Part shown: positions 42,336 to 50,725 of the stretch, piece after piece
Numbering within the stretch: the first letter of the stretch is position 1
Layout: the number at the start of each line of letters is the position of its first letter
DNA from: Azospirillum sp. TSH100
Lineage (GTDB): Bacteria > Pseudomonadota > Alphaproteobacteria > Azospirillales > Azospirillaceae
Direction of reading: 5' to 3'
Assembly: GCF_004923295.1 (NCBI RefSeq)
Contig: NZ_CP039637.1
Span: forward strand, 124,001 to 188,000
DNA: 64,000 nucleotides
Notes under the pieces: generated by a model
Told to the model about the DNA's origin: nothing
The model's database searches: none
What the model saw: only the letters and a program-made list of their open reading frames with translations
Position numbers and translations under genes: made by a program

Positions 42336-44174
42336 TTATTGGTTGTCCGGCAGCGCGAAGACGGTCAGCGTCCCGCCCAGCTGGGTGTATTCGCCGAGCG
42401 CCTTGTGCGCGCCGACCGCACCCAGACCTTCCTGCTCGCCGGTCAGCCCGGCGGCCAGCCCGATGCCGGCCCAGCCGCCGACACCCGACAGCACGGCGAT
42501 GTACTGCTTGCCCTTGTGCATGTAGGTGTTGACGTTGCCGATGATCCCGGACGAGGTCTTGAAGTTGTAGAGATCCTTGCCGTCCTTCAGGTCGAACGCC
42601 TTCAGATAGCCTTCCAGCGTGCCGTAGAAGCCGACGCCGCCCTTGGTGGACAGGGCACCGCTCCACACCGCGAAGCGCTCCGGCTTCGACCAGACGATCT
42701 TGCCGGCGGCCGGATCCCAGGCGATGAAGTTGCCCATGCCGCCATGCGAATCCGGTGCCGGATACATGCTGAGCGTCGCGCCGACATAGGGCTGACCGGC
42801 TGAATACTCCACCTTGAACGGCTCGTAATCCATGCAGATGTGGTTGGTCGGCACATAGAGCAGACCGCTGTCCGGCGAATAGGTGGCGGGCTGCTGGTCC
42901 TTCGACCCCAGGGCCGCCGGGCAGACGCCGGTGGTGTTGTGGTCCTCGCCCTGGGCGAAGGTGCTGTACTTGTCGTTCACCTTCGGCCGGCCGGTCTTCA
43001 TGTCGATCTCGCTCGCCCAGTTGACGGACGGATCGTATTTCTGCGCGACCAGCAATTCGCCGTTGGTGCGGTCGATGGTGTAGGCGAAGCCGTTGCGGTC
43101 GAAGTTGATCAGCGCCTTGCGCTTGGTGCCGCCGACCGTGACGTCGGCCAGGATGTTCTCGTTGACGCCGTCATAGTCCCATTCATCGAAGGGTGTCTTC
43201 TGGAATACCCATTTCGCTTGTCCGGTATCGGCATCGCGGGCGAAGATGGTCATCGACCACTTGTTGTCGCTCTTGGCCCGGTCCTTGTCGACCGCGCGCT
43301 GCGCCGGGTTCCAGGTGCCCGGATTGCCGGTGCCGTAATAGATCAGGTTCAGTTCGGGATCGTAGGTGTACCAGCCCCAGGTGGTGCCGCCGCCGATCTT
43401 CCACTGGTCCGCCGGCCAAGTCTTGATTCCCAGGTCGGGTTCGCCGATCGGCTTGCCGAGCATCATCGTCTTCTGCGGGTCGATCATCACGTCCTTGTCG
43501 GGACCGGTCGAAAAGGCCCGCCACACCATCTTGCCGCTGTTGATGTCATAGGCGGTCAAATGGCCACGCACGCCGAACTCGCCGCCGCTGATGCCGACAT
43601 AGACCTTGTCCTTCACCACAAGCGGGGCGGCGGTCAACGTCTCGCCCTTGCTGGCGTCGCCGTTCTTGGCCGACCACAGAACCTTGCCGGTTTCGGTGTC
43701 CAGCGCCACCAGCGTGTTGTCAGCCTGCCCGAGGAACAGCTTGTTACCGGCCACCGCGACGCCGCGGGTGACGGTGTCGCAGCACATCACGGGGATGACG
43801 GAGGAATCCTGCCGCGGTTCGTACTTCCACTTGATGCGGCCGTTGTCGTTGAGGTCGAGCGCATAGACGTTGTTGGGGAAGGGTGTCGAGATGTACATCG
43901 TGTCGCCGACCACGATCGGACCGCCTTCGTGGCCGCGCAGCACGCCGGTGGAGAACTGCCACACCGGCCGCAGGTTCTTCACGTTGTCGCGGGAGATCTG
44001 GTCGAGTGTGCTGTAACGCTGGCCGGCATAATTTCCGAGCTGCAGTGCCCAGTTTGCCGGGTCCTTCTGGTTCTTCATGATGTCGTCATTGGCGAATGCG
44101 CCAGTGACGCCAGCTGTGACGGTGGCCGCCTGGATCGCGGCGGTGACGAGCAGACAGCGCACAAAGGGGTTCAT
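42336..44174 (-). CDS. xoxF: Lanthanide-dependent PQQ methanol dehydrogenase
   Basis: A 612-residue periplasmic quinoprotein with an eight-bladed propeller. It has a signal peptide ending near GAFA. Key residues are the vicinal disulfide Cys131-Cys132, Glu199 in ISGGEF, Asn284 in GTGNPGTWNP, catalytic Asp333 and the extra lanthanide-binding Asp335 in DEWDYDGVNE. Calcium enzymes of the MxaF type lack that second Asp, so this is XoxF. It oxidises methanol to formaldehyde (or formate), passing electrons to the XoxG cytochrome. It is the first gene of a xoxF-xoxG-xoxJ operon. No mxaI-like small subunit gene is present. Confidence 0.95.
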   Translation of the reverse strand: MNPFVRCLLVTAAIQAATVTAGVTGAFANDDIMKNQKDPANWALQLGNYAGQRYSTLDQISRDNVKNLRPVWQFSTGVLRGHEGGPIVVGDTMYISTPFPNNVYALDLNDNGRIKWKYEPRQDSSVIPVMCCDTVTRGVAVAGNKLFLGQADNTLVALDTETGKVLWSAKNGDASKGETLTAAPLVVKDKVYVGISGGEFGVRGHLTAYDINSGKMVWRAFSTGPDKDVMIDPQKTMMLGKPIGEPDLGIKTWPADQWKIGGGTTWGWYTYDPELNLIYYGTGNPGTWNPAQRAVDKDRAKSDNKWSMTIFARDADTGQAKWVFQKTPFDEWDYDGVNENILADVTVGGTKRKALINFDRNGFAYTIDRTNGELLVAQKYDPSVNWASEIDMKTGRPKVNDKYSTFAQGEDHNTTGVCPAALGSKDQQPATYSPDSGLLYVPTNHICMDYEPFKVEYSAGQPYVGATLSMYPAPDSHGGMGNFIAWDPAAGKIVWSKPERFAVWSGALSTKGGVGFYGTLEGYLKAFDLKDGKDLYNFKTSSGIIGNVNTYMHKGKQYIAVLSGVGGWAGIGLAAGLTGEQEGLGAVGAHKALGEYTQLGGTLTVFALPDNQ

Positions 44175-44574
44175 GTATTTCCTCCCGTTTTTTGGCGGTG
44201 GTCCGTGGTCCCAGAGACTTGTGCGGCGGCAGGCGGCGTGCGGTCTTCAGAGAGGGCGTTCTCCCTAGAGGATGGACGCGTGACGTCGACCGGGGAGACG
44301 TCGGGCGGATCGGTCGCCGGCGCTCCGATTTCGAACTGCTATGGCATCGCTGGCGTGCCGGTCCTGAATGCCGGGGCACGGCACTTGGCGGGGTTCTAAA
44401 CAGCCCCGCACTCTGTTGGTGACGCTGATATTCAGTCTGCTCAAATAAATATAGGCTGTGAAGATTATTTTCCGCCGCGGTTCGAAAGTTTTCGAAAGAG
44501 GCGGAATAACGGGTGAAAAGAAGACAATGAAGTAATTCAAAAGAGTTCAACCGGCGGAGCTGCCGATGCGAACG
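44175..44574 (-). promoter_or_regulatory. Leader region upstream of xoxF
   Basis: 400 bases without a convincing gene. There is an AT-rich patch at about 44435-44475 (CAAATAAATATAGGC on the plus strand), unusual for this locus and a likely RNA-polymerase or regulator site for xoxF. No small-RNA or riboswitch structure is certain. Lanthanide-responsive control would be expected to act here, but no defined motif is visible. Confidence 0.35.
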
Positions 44575-45390
44575 TCAGGCCTGTTCGGCCGGACCGCCCC
44601 GCCGCGCCCAGAATCCACGCCCCGGATCGTAGGCCAGAACCGCCGCACCGAGGAAAAGGGCGAGACAGCCGGTCACCCACAGCAGGGCGGTGATGTCGAC
44701 TCGGAGATACAGGCTGAAGCGAATCAGCTCCACCGCCTGGGTGAAGGGGTTCAAGGTGGCGATCTGGTAAAGCGTCGGGCTGCCCTCCCGGATCCGCCAG
44801 AGCGGATAGAGGGCGGAGGAGGCGAAGAACATCGGGAAGATCACGAAGTTCATCACTCCGGCAAAATTCTCCAGCTGCTTGACGAAGGACGAGAGCAGCA
44901 AGCCGAGCGCCCCCAGCATCAGCCCGCTGAGCAGCAGCGCCGGCAGCACGGCCAGATAGCCAAGCGGCGGCGGCTCCACCCCCCACAGCCATGCGATGCC
45001 GAGGAACACATAGACCTGGGCGATCGACACCGCCACACCCGCCAGCAGCTTGGCGACGAGCAGGTACCAGCGTGGCAGCGGGCTGACCAGCAGCGTCCGC
45101 ATGCTGCCCATCTCGCGATCGTAGACCATCGACAGCGAGTTCTGCATGCCGTTGAACAGCTGGATCATCGCGACCAGCCCCGGAACCACATACTCGTCAT
45201 AAAGGATGTAGGTGTCGTAAGGTGGGATGATTGACACGCCCAGTACGGCCCGGAAGCCGACGGCGAAGATAGCCAGCCAGACCAGCGGCCGGACCAGTGC
45301 GGCGAAGAAGCGCTCGCGCTGGTGCAGGAAGCGCAGGCCTTCGCGGACGATGATGCTGCGCAGGCAGTACCAGTAGGTGGCGGCGCTCAT
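44575..45390 (-). CDS. PQQ alcohol-dehydrogenase-associated ABC transporter permease (PedC-like)
   Basis: A 271-residue membrane protein of the ABC-2 type with six predicted helices. Motifs include YVVPGLVAMIQLFNGMQNSL, MVYDREMGSMRTLLVSPLPRWYLL (the ABC-2 coupling region) and FVIFPMFFASSALYPLW. It pairs with the ATPase encoded just upstream; the ATPase stop and this start overlap as ATGA. Such transporters recur with PQQ dehydrogenases and are thought to move a lipid, cofactor or metal-related compound; the cargo is unknown. Confidence 0.85.
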   Translation of the reverse strand: MSAATYWYCLRSIIVREGLRFLHQRERFFAALVRPLVWLAIFAVGFRAVLGVSIIPPYDTYILYDEYVVPGLVAMIQLFNGMQNSLSMVYDREMGSMRTLLVSPLPRWYLLVAKLLAGVAVSIAQVYVFLGIAWLWGVEPPPLGYLAVLPALLLSGLMLGALGLLLSSFVKQLENFAGVMNFVIFPMFFASSALYPLWRIREGSPTLYQIATLNPFTQAVELIRFSLYLRVDITALLWVTGCLALFLGAAVLAYDPGRGFWARRGGPAEQA

Positions 45391-46175
45391 GGCCGGCGCT
45401 CCCCTGTCGTCAAGGCGGCGAAGGCGGCGGGCAGGGCGGACGTTCCGGCTTCGGCGCAGATCGCCCGGACGCTGCCGGACGCGCGCAGCCGGCCCTGGTG
45501 CAGGACTACGACGGAATCCTCGTCATTCGCCTCGTCCATCAGGTGGGTGGCCCACAGGACCGCCAGCCCCTGCTCACGGCAGAGCGCGCGGACATGGCCC
45601 AGGATGTGGCGGCGCGACTCCGCGTCCAGCCCGACCGTTGGTTCGTCGAGCAGCAGCAGGCTCGGCCGGTGCAGCAGGGCGCGGGCGATTTCCACCCGCC
45701 GCCGTTGGCCGCCGGACAGGGCGCGGAGCTTGCCGTCTGCGCGGTCGGCAAGTCCGATGCGTGCCAGTTCCTCCCGCGCGCGGGCTGCACAGTCGGACGG
45801 CGCCATGCCGTGCAAACCGCCATGGTAGTGCAGGTTCTGCCGGACGGAGAGGTCGAGGTCGAGCGTCGGCTGCTGGAACACCACGCCGATCCGTTCAAGT
45901 GCGCGGGTGGGCTGGCGCCGCAGGTCGAAGCCGAAGATGCGGATGGAGCCGGTCCGGTTGGAATAGAGCCGGGTGATCAGCGAGAACAGCGTGGTCTTTC
46001 CCGCCCCGTTCAGGCCCAGCAGCATGGTGAAGCCGCCCGGCACCACGGCGAAGGACACGCGGTCCAATGCCACACGCTTGCCGAAGCTGTGGCTTAGATC
46101 CTCCACCGCCAGGGCGGGGGGACCGTGATTCGCGGGAATAGGCGGAGGCTCCGCAGAAATCGCGGCTTCGTACAT
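45387..46175 (-). CDS. PQQ alcohol-dehydrogenase-associated ABC transporter ATP-binding protein
   Basis: A 262-residue ATPase: Walker A LGLNGAGKTTLFS, Q-loop VVFQQPTLD, signature LSGGQRRRVEIARALLHRP, Walker B LLLLDEPTVGLD and switch His in WATHLMDEA. ATG 46175 was chosen because GGGGAAG precedes it. It works with the permease overlapping it downstream. The periplasmic binding-like component and beta-propeller of the same conserved system are encoded at 50.7-52.0 and 49.7-50.7 kb, so the transporter genes are split in two blocks. Confidence 0.88.
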   Translation of the reverse strand: MYEAAISAEPPPIPANHGPPALAVEDLSHSFGKRVALDRVSFAVVPGGFTMLLGLNGAGKTTLFSLITRLYSNRTGSIRIFGFDLRRQPTRALERIGVVFQQPTLDLDLSVRQNLHYHGGLHGMAPSDCAARAREELARIGLADRADGKLRALSGGQRRRVEIARALLHRPSLLLLDEPTVGLDAESRRHILGHVRALCREQGLAVLWATHLMDEANDEDSVVVLHQGRLRASGSVRAICAEAGTSALPAAFAALTTGERRP

Positions 46176-46463
46176 CCTGTCTTCCCCCCCAGGACACACC
46201 CTGTTCGGCGCCGGGATGAAATCCGGCGCGTGGCGGTCGCCGTTGTTCGGAGGCCCTGCTTCGGAAGGGTGATTGCAAAGCGGGCGTCCGCGCATGATTG
46301 TTGGTATCGCAAGCGATTGTTCAAGATGCTTTTCCGAGGGGTGGAGCTTGATCACGACGGCGGTCCCGGAATGCGTCGTCGTTGCACTGTCGGTACGGGC
46401 GCTGGCTTCGCGCGGCTTGCGTGCGCGGGAGTTGCATCGTCGCCATGCGATGGAGGCGGCGGC
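46176..46463. promoter_or_regulatory. Divergent promoter region between ABC transporter and ATP-grasp genes
   Basis: 288 bases between divergent starts. It includes AT-richer segments near 46270-46330 (GATTGTTGGTATCGCAAGCG, GATTGTTCAAG) with two GATTGTT repeats that could be promoter or operator elements. No terminator or small gene is seen. Confidence 0.35.
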
Positions 46464-47372
46464 ATGAGTGGCGCTGTCGCCTTGTTCACCGATGGAGCCG
46501 ACTGGCACGCGGCGCGGCTGGAGCGCGCGATCACCCGCCGCGGCGTCGAATGCCGCCGCGTCTCGCTGAACGCCTGCGGCTTCGCCGTCGGACGGACGCG
46601 GACGGGGCTTCTGCTGCCGGGCTTCGGCGACAATTTGCCGTCCGGCGGCTTCGTGCGCGTGGTCGGGCCGGGCAGCTTCGAACAGGTGACGCTACGCCTT
46701 GGGGTGCTCCATGCGCTCGACCGGCTGGGCGTCCCCGTCTACAACACCGCCCGCGCCATCGAGCGTTGCGTGGACAAGAGCACCACCAGCTTCCTATTGG
46801 GCCAGGCCGGCCTGCCGGCGCCGTCCTCTGTTGCCGTCCAGTCCGCCGAGATGGCGCGCGCCTTGGTTGGGGAGGTGCCCGACTGCGTGCTGAAGCCGCT
46901 GTTCGGCGCCCAGGGGTGCGGCCTGCGCCGCCTGTCCCATCCGGAAGACGTGCCGGAGGCGGAAGCCGTCGCCGGCGTCTATTACCTGCAACCCTTCGTG
47001 CCGCCGCTCCGGGTGGGCGAATGGCGCGATTGCCGAGTCTTCGTCGTCGGAGGACGCGCGGTCGCTTCCATGATCCGCCATGGCCGCGGCTGGATCACCA
47101 ATGTCCGTCAAGGCGCCCGCTGCGAGGCTCTGGCGCCGGAAGGAGTCATCGCCGATCTGGCGGTGCGCGCGGCAGCCGCCGTCGGGGCCGATTATGCCGG
47201 TGTCGATCTGATCGCGGACCCCGAGGCGCAGGGCCGCTGGCTGGTTCTGGAGGTCAATTCGATGCCGGCATGGCAGGGGCTGCAATCCGTCAGCAAGGTC
47301 GACATTGCCGATGCGCTGGCTGCCGATTTCCTGCGCCGGGTCGCTGCCGCATCATTCGAGGGATCGCGATGA
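46464..47372 (+). CDS. ATP-grasp family protein, RimK/MptN-like (H4MPT biosynthesis)
   Basis: A 302-residue protein. The ATP-grasp domain shows VPVYNTARAIERCVDKSTTS, CVLKPLFGAQGCGLRRLSHP (the P-loop-like lysine region) and DYAGVDLIADPE followed by LVLEVNSMPAWQGLQ (the metal-binding Glu/Asn). This matches RimK-type glutamate ligases and the tetrahydromethanopterin:L-glutamate ligase-like proteins of methylotroph clusters. Its context with H4MPT genes supports a late step in side-chain assembly. Its stop overlaps the next gene as ATGA. Confidence 0.78.
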   Translation: MSGAVALFTDGADWHAARLERAITRRGVECRRVSLNACGFAVGRTRTGLLLPGFGDNLPSGGFVRVVGPGSFEQVTLRLGVLHALDRLGVPVYNTARAIERCVDKSTTSFLLGQAGLPAPSSVAVQSAEMARALVGEVPDCVLKPLFGAQGCGLRRLSHPEDVPEAEAVAGVYYLQPFVPPLRVGEWRDCRVFVVGGRAVASMIRHGRGWITNVRQGARCEALAPEGVIADLAVRAAAAVGADYAGVDLIADPEAQGRWLVLEVNSMPAWQGLQSVSKVDIADALAADFLRRVAAASFEGSR

Positions 47373-48232
47373 CCGGCCGCATGCTCCGCCTCTATCCCGG
47401 CACACCGGAGGAGGTGGCGCTTCTCGGCGCTTATCTCGCCCACTGCCTGCATGAACGCGGGAGCGCCAACGCGCCCTTCGTCTATGCCAGCTTCGTCAGC
47501 AGTCTGGACGGCCGCATCGCTCTGCGCGACCCCGCCAGCGACGAGAGCCGGCTGCCAGCGGGGCTGGTCAGCGGCAACGACTTCCGGCTGTTCCTCGAAC
47601 TCCAGGCCCAGGCGGACTGTCTGGTTACCCATGGCGGCTACCTGCGTGACCTCGCGGCCGGACGGCTGGACGACGTATTGCAGGTCGGCACCCAGGACGT
47701 CGCGCGGGAGCTTGCGCAGTGGCGGGCCGACAATGGGCTGCCATCCCAGCCGGCTATCGTCATTGCCAGCGCCAGCCTGGATTTCCCGATGCCGGACTCG
47801 CCTGCAAGCAATGGTCAGCGGGTTGTCATCGCCACCGGGGCCGAAGCTCCGGCCGACCAGGTCGCGTATTGGCGTTCCGCCGGCTACGAGGTTCTGGTTG
47901 CCGGTAACGGCGTGTCAGTCGATGGTGGCCTGCTGGGCCGCCAACTGGGCGGCATGGGATTTCGCAGCATCTATCTGCTGACCGGGCCGCGCATGCTCGA
48001 TACCATGCTGCGGGATGGCATGCTCTCGCGGCCCTACCTCACCATCGCGCATCGTCTGCTTGGTGGGGAAAGTTTCCACAGCATGCTGTCGGGCTCGGAA
48101 TTGGGCGATGCGGGCCGGCTGCGGCTGTGCGCGCTGCATTACGATTGCAGCGCGCCGGATGGCACGGGGCAGTTCTTCGCTCATTTCGAGCCGCAGCCGG
48201 CCTTTGCCGGTTACAAGCCAGCGCAGGCGTAA
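47369..48232 (+). CDS. RibD C-terminal/dihydrofolate reductase-like protein, putative dihydromethanopterin reductase role
   Basis: A 287-residue protein of the RibD-reductase fold. ANAPFVYASFVSSLDGRIAL is the substrate-binding start, NDFRLFLELQAQADCLVTHG and VSVDGGLLGRQLGGMGFRSIYLLTGPR the NADPH-binding blocks. H4MPT clusters carry such reductases, some acting on dihydromethanopterin (DmrA type). The reaction here is inferred from context. It is translationally coupled to the ATP-grasp gene. Its last 22 bases overlap pqqA on the other strand. Confidence 0.75.
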   Translation: MTGRMLRLYPGTPEEVALLGAYLAHCLHERGSANAPFVYASFVSSLDGRIALRDPASDESRLPAGLVSGNDFRLFLELQAQADCLVTHGGYLRDLAAGRLDDVLQVGTQDVARELAQWRADNGLPSQPAIVIASASLDFPMPDSPASNGQRVVIATGAEAPADQVAYWRSAGYEVLVAGNGVSVDGGLLGRQLGGMGFRSIYLLTGPRMLDTMLRDGMLSRPYLTIAHRLLGGESFHSMLSGSELGDAGRLRLCALHYDCSAPDGTGQFFAHFEPQPAFAGYKPAQA

Positions 48233-48291
48233 GCGTTGATTTCCGTGCCGACCAGGATTTCGACGATCGTCGGCTTGCGCCAAGTCTTCAT
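48211..48291 (-). CDS. pqqA: PQQ precursor peptide PqqA
   Basis: A 26-residue peptide: ATG 48291, then KTWRKPTIVEILVGTEINAY and ACAGL, stop TAA 48211-48213. It has the invariant Glu and Tyr separated by three residues (EINAY), which PqqE crosslinks and which become PQQ. The N-terminal KTW and the KP before the hydrophobic stretch are typical. GGAGG sits eight bases before ATG 48291; the earlier ATG 48297 is too close to it. It lies 105 bases after fae on the same strand and overlaps the RibD-like gene tail to tail. No pqqBCDE genes are in the window. Confidence 0.88.
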   Translation of the reverse strand: MKTWRKPTIVEILVGTEINAYACAGL

Positions 48292-48396
48292 CTCCATATC
48301 CTCCGTTGAGATGGGTGATTAGGGAATAAAGCGGTGCGGTGGCGCACCCCTGTGACGGAAATCCGCCATGGGGCAAGGCGCCACCGGCACCAGGGA

Positions 48397-48924
48397 TCAG
48401 GCAGCGAAGGGATGCTTGGCCGAATCCTTCTGGTTCTGCAGATCCTTGAGGGTCGGATAGCCGGATACCGCGCGTTCGATCGCCTCTTTGGTGGCGCGGT
48501 AGTTGTAATCCTGGATCTTGGCGTTGTCCTTGGCTTCCCAATGGATGAAGACGCCGACGCAGATGAAGATGTTGTCGATCTCATCCTGCGGGATGGTACC
48601 GGCGGCGACGCAGTCGGCGACCGCCTTGGCGACGCCATGCTGGGCCGGGCCGAACATTTGCACCGCCTGTTCCGCCCCCTTGATGGTCACCTTGTTGAAC
48701 AGGATCGTGGAGGGCTTGCATTGCAGGTTGGGGGCGATGACTGCCAGCAGGCTGGTGAAGCCGTCCTTGTTGTTGGTCAGCGCATTGCAGAAGGCGGTCT
48801 CCGCCGCGCTGCCGCGTGGTCCCATGATCAGGTCGATGTGGGCGACCTCGTTGCCGTCGCCGACCAGAGATTCGCCCACCAGCACGCGATTGATTTTCGG
48901 GGATGACCCCTGCCACATGCCCAT
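48397..48924 (-). CDS. fae: Formaldehyde-activating enzyme
   Basis: A 175-residue protein. VGESLVGDGNEVAHIDLIMG holds the catalytic His29, and LQCKPSTILFNKVTIKGAEQ plus FGPAQHGVAKAVADCV are conserved Fae blocks. It condenses formaldehyde with H4MPT to methylene-H4MPT in the cytoplasm, protecting against formaldehyde made by XoxF. Length equals that of known Fae proteins. ATG 48924 follows GGGAGAAAG. Its promoter region is 300 bases of otherwise empty DNA, as expected for a highly expressed gene, and pqqA follows it. Confidence 0.95.
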   Translation of the reverse strand: MGMWQGSSPKINRVLVGESLVGDGNEVAHIDLIMGPRGSAAETAFCNALTNNKDGFTSLLAVIAPNLQCKPSTILFNKVTIKGAEQAVQMFGPAQHGVAKAVADCVAAGTIPQDEIDNIFICVGVFIHWEAKDNAKIQDYNYRATKEAIERAVSGYPTLKDLQNQKDSAKHPFAA

Positions 48925-49228
48925 CGCCGCTTTCTCCCATGGATTTTGAAATCATTGGAGGACCGTCGCGGTCATGCGGGCAGGTCGATCCAGCATGATT
49001 GATGGCCGGACAAGCTGCGGCCACGGCGTCGGTCACGGCCGGCATTATGGCATCTTGTTTGTTTTGCCAACAAACCCTCAAAAGAGAGCCGGAGTAACTT
49101 GAAATCGTAGCCGCCGCATTTCAGCTGTCCAGTGCAAAACTGGGATGGCTCGGCCTTTCGGACGATCCTACTCCATCTTCGGGAGGGCGGCGGTCGCGAG
49201 GCCGTCACGACGCCGGAGCCGGTCCTGG
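48925..49228 (-). promoter_or_regulatory. fae upstream region with inverted repeat
   Basis: 304 bases without a supported gene. An AT-rich perfect inverted repeat, GTTTGTT (49057-49063) and AACAAAC (49069-49075) around TTGCC, lies about 140 bases before fae and could be a regulator site. Another such TTGTTTGT string occurs in the fhcB/mptG divergent region. Confidence 0.4.
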
Positions 49229-49594
49229 CTACTGGTTGTCTTGCTTGCCGCTCGATTGGCCCGAGCCGCCCTGGGTGACCGGGAAGCCGCCGATGACGCC
49301 CTGCCTTTCCTGTTGCAGCGAGCCACTTGGCAATTGCCCCGTCGGGGGGGAGGTGCCGTCGGTGGAGGAGCCGGCGCTGCCCTGGGTGACCGGAGCGCCG
49401 CCGATGGCGCCCTGGCGCTTGCCGGACAGCGAGTCGGGCGGCAGTTGTCCGGTGGTCCCGGCCGGGGCATTCTGTGTGCTTGTGGAACTGTCTGTGGCGT
49501 TGCCGCTAGATTGCGCCGAAGCCGGTAGCGCAGCAAACGCAAGGCCCGCGGCCAGCGCGAGGCCCGTCAGGGGCAGGGTCGTGAAGCGTTTCAT
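49229..49594 (-). CDS. Small secreted protein with two tandem repeats
   Basis: A 121-residue protein with a signal peptide (LTGLALAAGLAFAALPASAQ). The mature part is Gly/Ser/Gln-rich and disordered, and contains two copies of a roughly 30-residue unit: TGQLPPDSLSGKRQGAIGG followed by APVTQGSAGSS, then TGQLPSGSLQQERQGVIGG followed by FPVTQGGSGQSS. No cysteine or known domain is seen. It sits between fae and the PQQ-associated propeller. It may be a periplasmic or cell-surface protein; its function is unknown. Confidence 0.6.
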   Translation of the reverse strand: MKRFTTLPLTGLALAAGLAFAALPASAQSSGNATDSSTSTQNAPAGTTGQLPPDSLSGKRQGAIGGAPVTQGSAGSSTDGTSPPTGQLPSGSLQQERQGVIGGFPVTQGGSGQSSGKQDNQ

Positions 49595-49736
49595 CATGTG
49601 TCTCCGGGGATGGACAATCCTGGCGACGCGGATCAGGACAGTCCTGCCGCGCGCCGCGTCGGGCCATCGTTGGCGGTCTGCCGACGCACCCGGCCATCCC
49701 CATCAACCGGTCGGTCCGGCAAGGGGTTCCGTCCGT

Positions 49737-50711
49737 TTACGGTTTGACGACGATCCCCCATGGCGCGCCGCCGACCGGGATGCTCTTGATCACCTTGTTG
49801 CGCTCCAGATCGATCACCGACAGGTCGTTGCTGATGCCGTTGGTGGTGTAGAGCCGCTTTTCGTCGGGCGAGAAGGCAAGGTTCCAGACCCGTTGCCCGA
49901 CCAGGAAATAGCGCTTTACCTCGAAACTGTCGGTATCGATCTCGGCGATGCGGTTAGCCGGTCCCAGCGCCACGAAGGCCCGCTTGCCGTCCTTTGTCAT
50001 CTGGATGCCGACAGCCTGGATGGCTTCGCGGCGGACGCCGGTGACCTCGAACCGGATCTTCTTGATGACCTTGAGGGCCGCCGCGTCGATCACGCTGACC
50101 GTGCCGCCGATCTCGCTCGACACCCAGACCTGCTTGCCGTCGTCGGTGAAGCGGGCGACGCGCGGCCGGCTGTCCACCAGCACGTTGCCGACCACGCTGT
50201 GTTTCTCGGTATCGATGAAGTGCGCCATGTTGGTGGTTTCGGAGGTGTTGACCAGGATTCTGCCGTCGGGGCTGATGCCCATGCCCTCCGGCTCGACGCC
50301 GACCTGGATGTTGCCGATGGCTTTGCGGTCGGCGACGTCGATCACCGTCACCATGTTGTCGTTCTCGTTGGCGACATACAGCTTCTTCCCGTCCGGCGAC
50401 AGCACGAACAGCTCCGGATCGGGGCCGGACGGCAGGGTGTGGACGATCTTGCCGCTGGCGATGTCGACCACGTCGATGCGGTTGTCGTCGCCGACGCAGA
50501 CATAAAGCTGCGTTCCGTCGGCGCTCAGCGTGATGCCGCGCGGGCGGCGGCCGACCTTGATCTTGTTTTTGATCTGAAGGCTGTCGCCGTCGACCACGGC
50601 GATCTGGTTGTCCTTCTCGTTGGACACGAAGATGGTTTCGGCGAGGACCGGCTCGGCGACGAGGACCGGGCCGGCAAGCAGCAGCAGGGTGCAGGACAGC
50701 AGGAATCGCAT
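49737..50711 (-). CDS. PQQ-dependent catabolism-associated beta-propeller protein (YVTN repeats)
   Basis: A 324-residue secreted propeller. The signal peptide (FLLSCTLLLLAGPVLVAEPVLA) precedes repeats such as IFVSNEKDNQIAVVDGD, LYVCVGDDNRIDVVDIASG, LYVANENDNMVTVIDVADR and LYTTNGISNDLSVIDLERN. This is the YncE-like family that recurs next to PQQ dehydrogenases and their ABC transporter. It may be a periplasmic scaffold or cofactor chaperone. It starts 14 bases after the binding-protein gene, in the same operon. Confidence 0.85.
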   Translation of the reverse strand: MRFLLSCTLLLLAGPVLVAEPVLAETIFVSNEKDNQIAVVDGDSLQIKNKIKVGRRPRGITLSADGTQLYVCVGDDNRIDVVDIASGKIVHTLPSGPDPELFVLSPDGKKLYVANENDNMVTVIDVADRKAIGNIQVGVEPEGMGISPDGRILVNTSETTNMAHFIDTEKHSVVGNVLVDSRPRVARFTDDGKQVWVSSEIGGTVSVIDAAALKVIKKIRFEVTGVRREAIQAVGIQMTKDGKRAFVALGPANRIAEIDTDSFEVKRYFLVGQRVWNLAFSPDEKRLYTTNGISNDLSVIDLERNKVIKSIPVGGAPWGIVVKP

Positions 50712-50725
50712 GGTGCGGTCGGCCC

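Noticed and set aside
42336..44174. Calcium-type MxaF methanol dehydrogenase
   Set aside because: The lanthanide Asp two residues after the catalytic Asp (DYD) is present and no mxaI-like gene occurs.
44086..44550. Possible gene upstream of xoxF
   Set aside because: The frame runs into the xoxF coding start, has no ribosome site and no family features; treated as leader.
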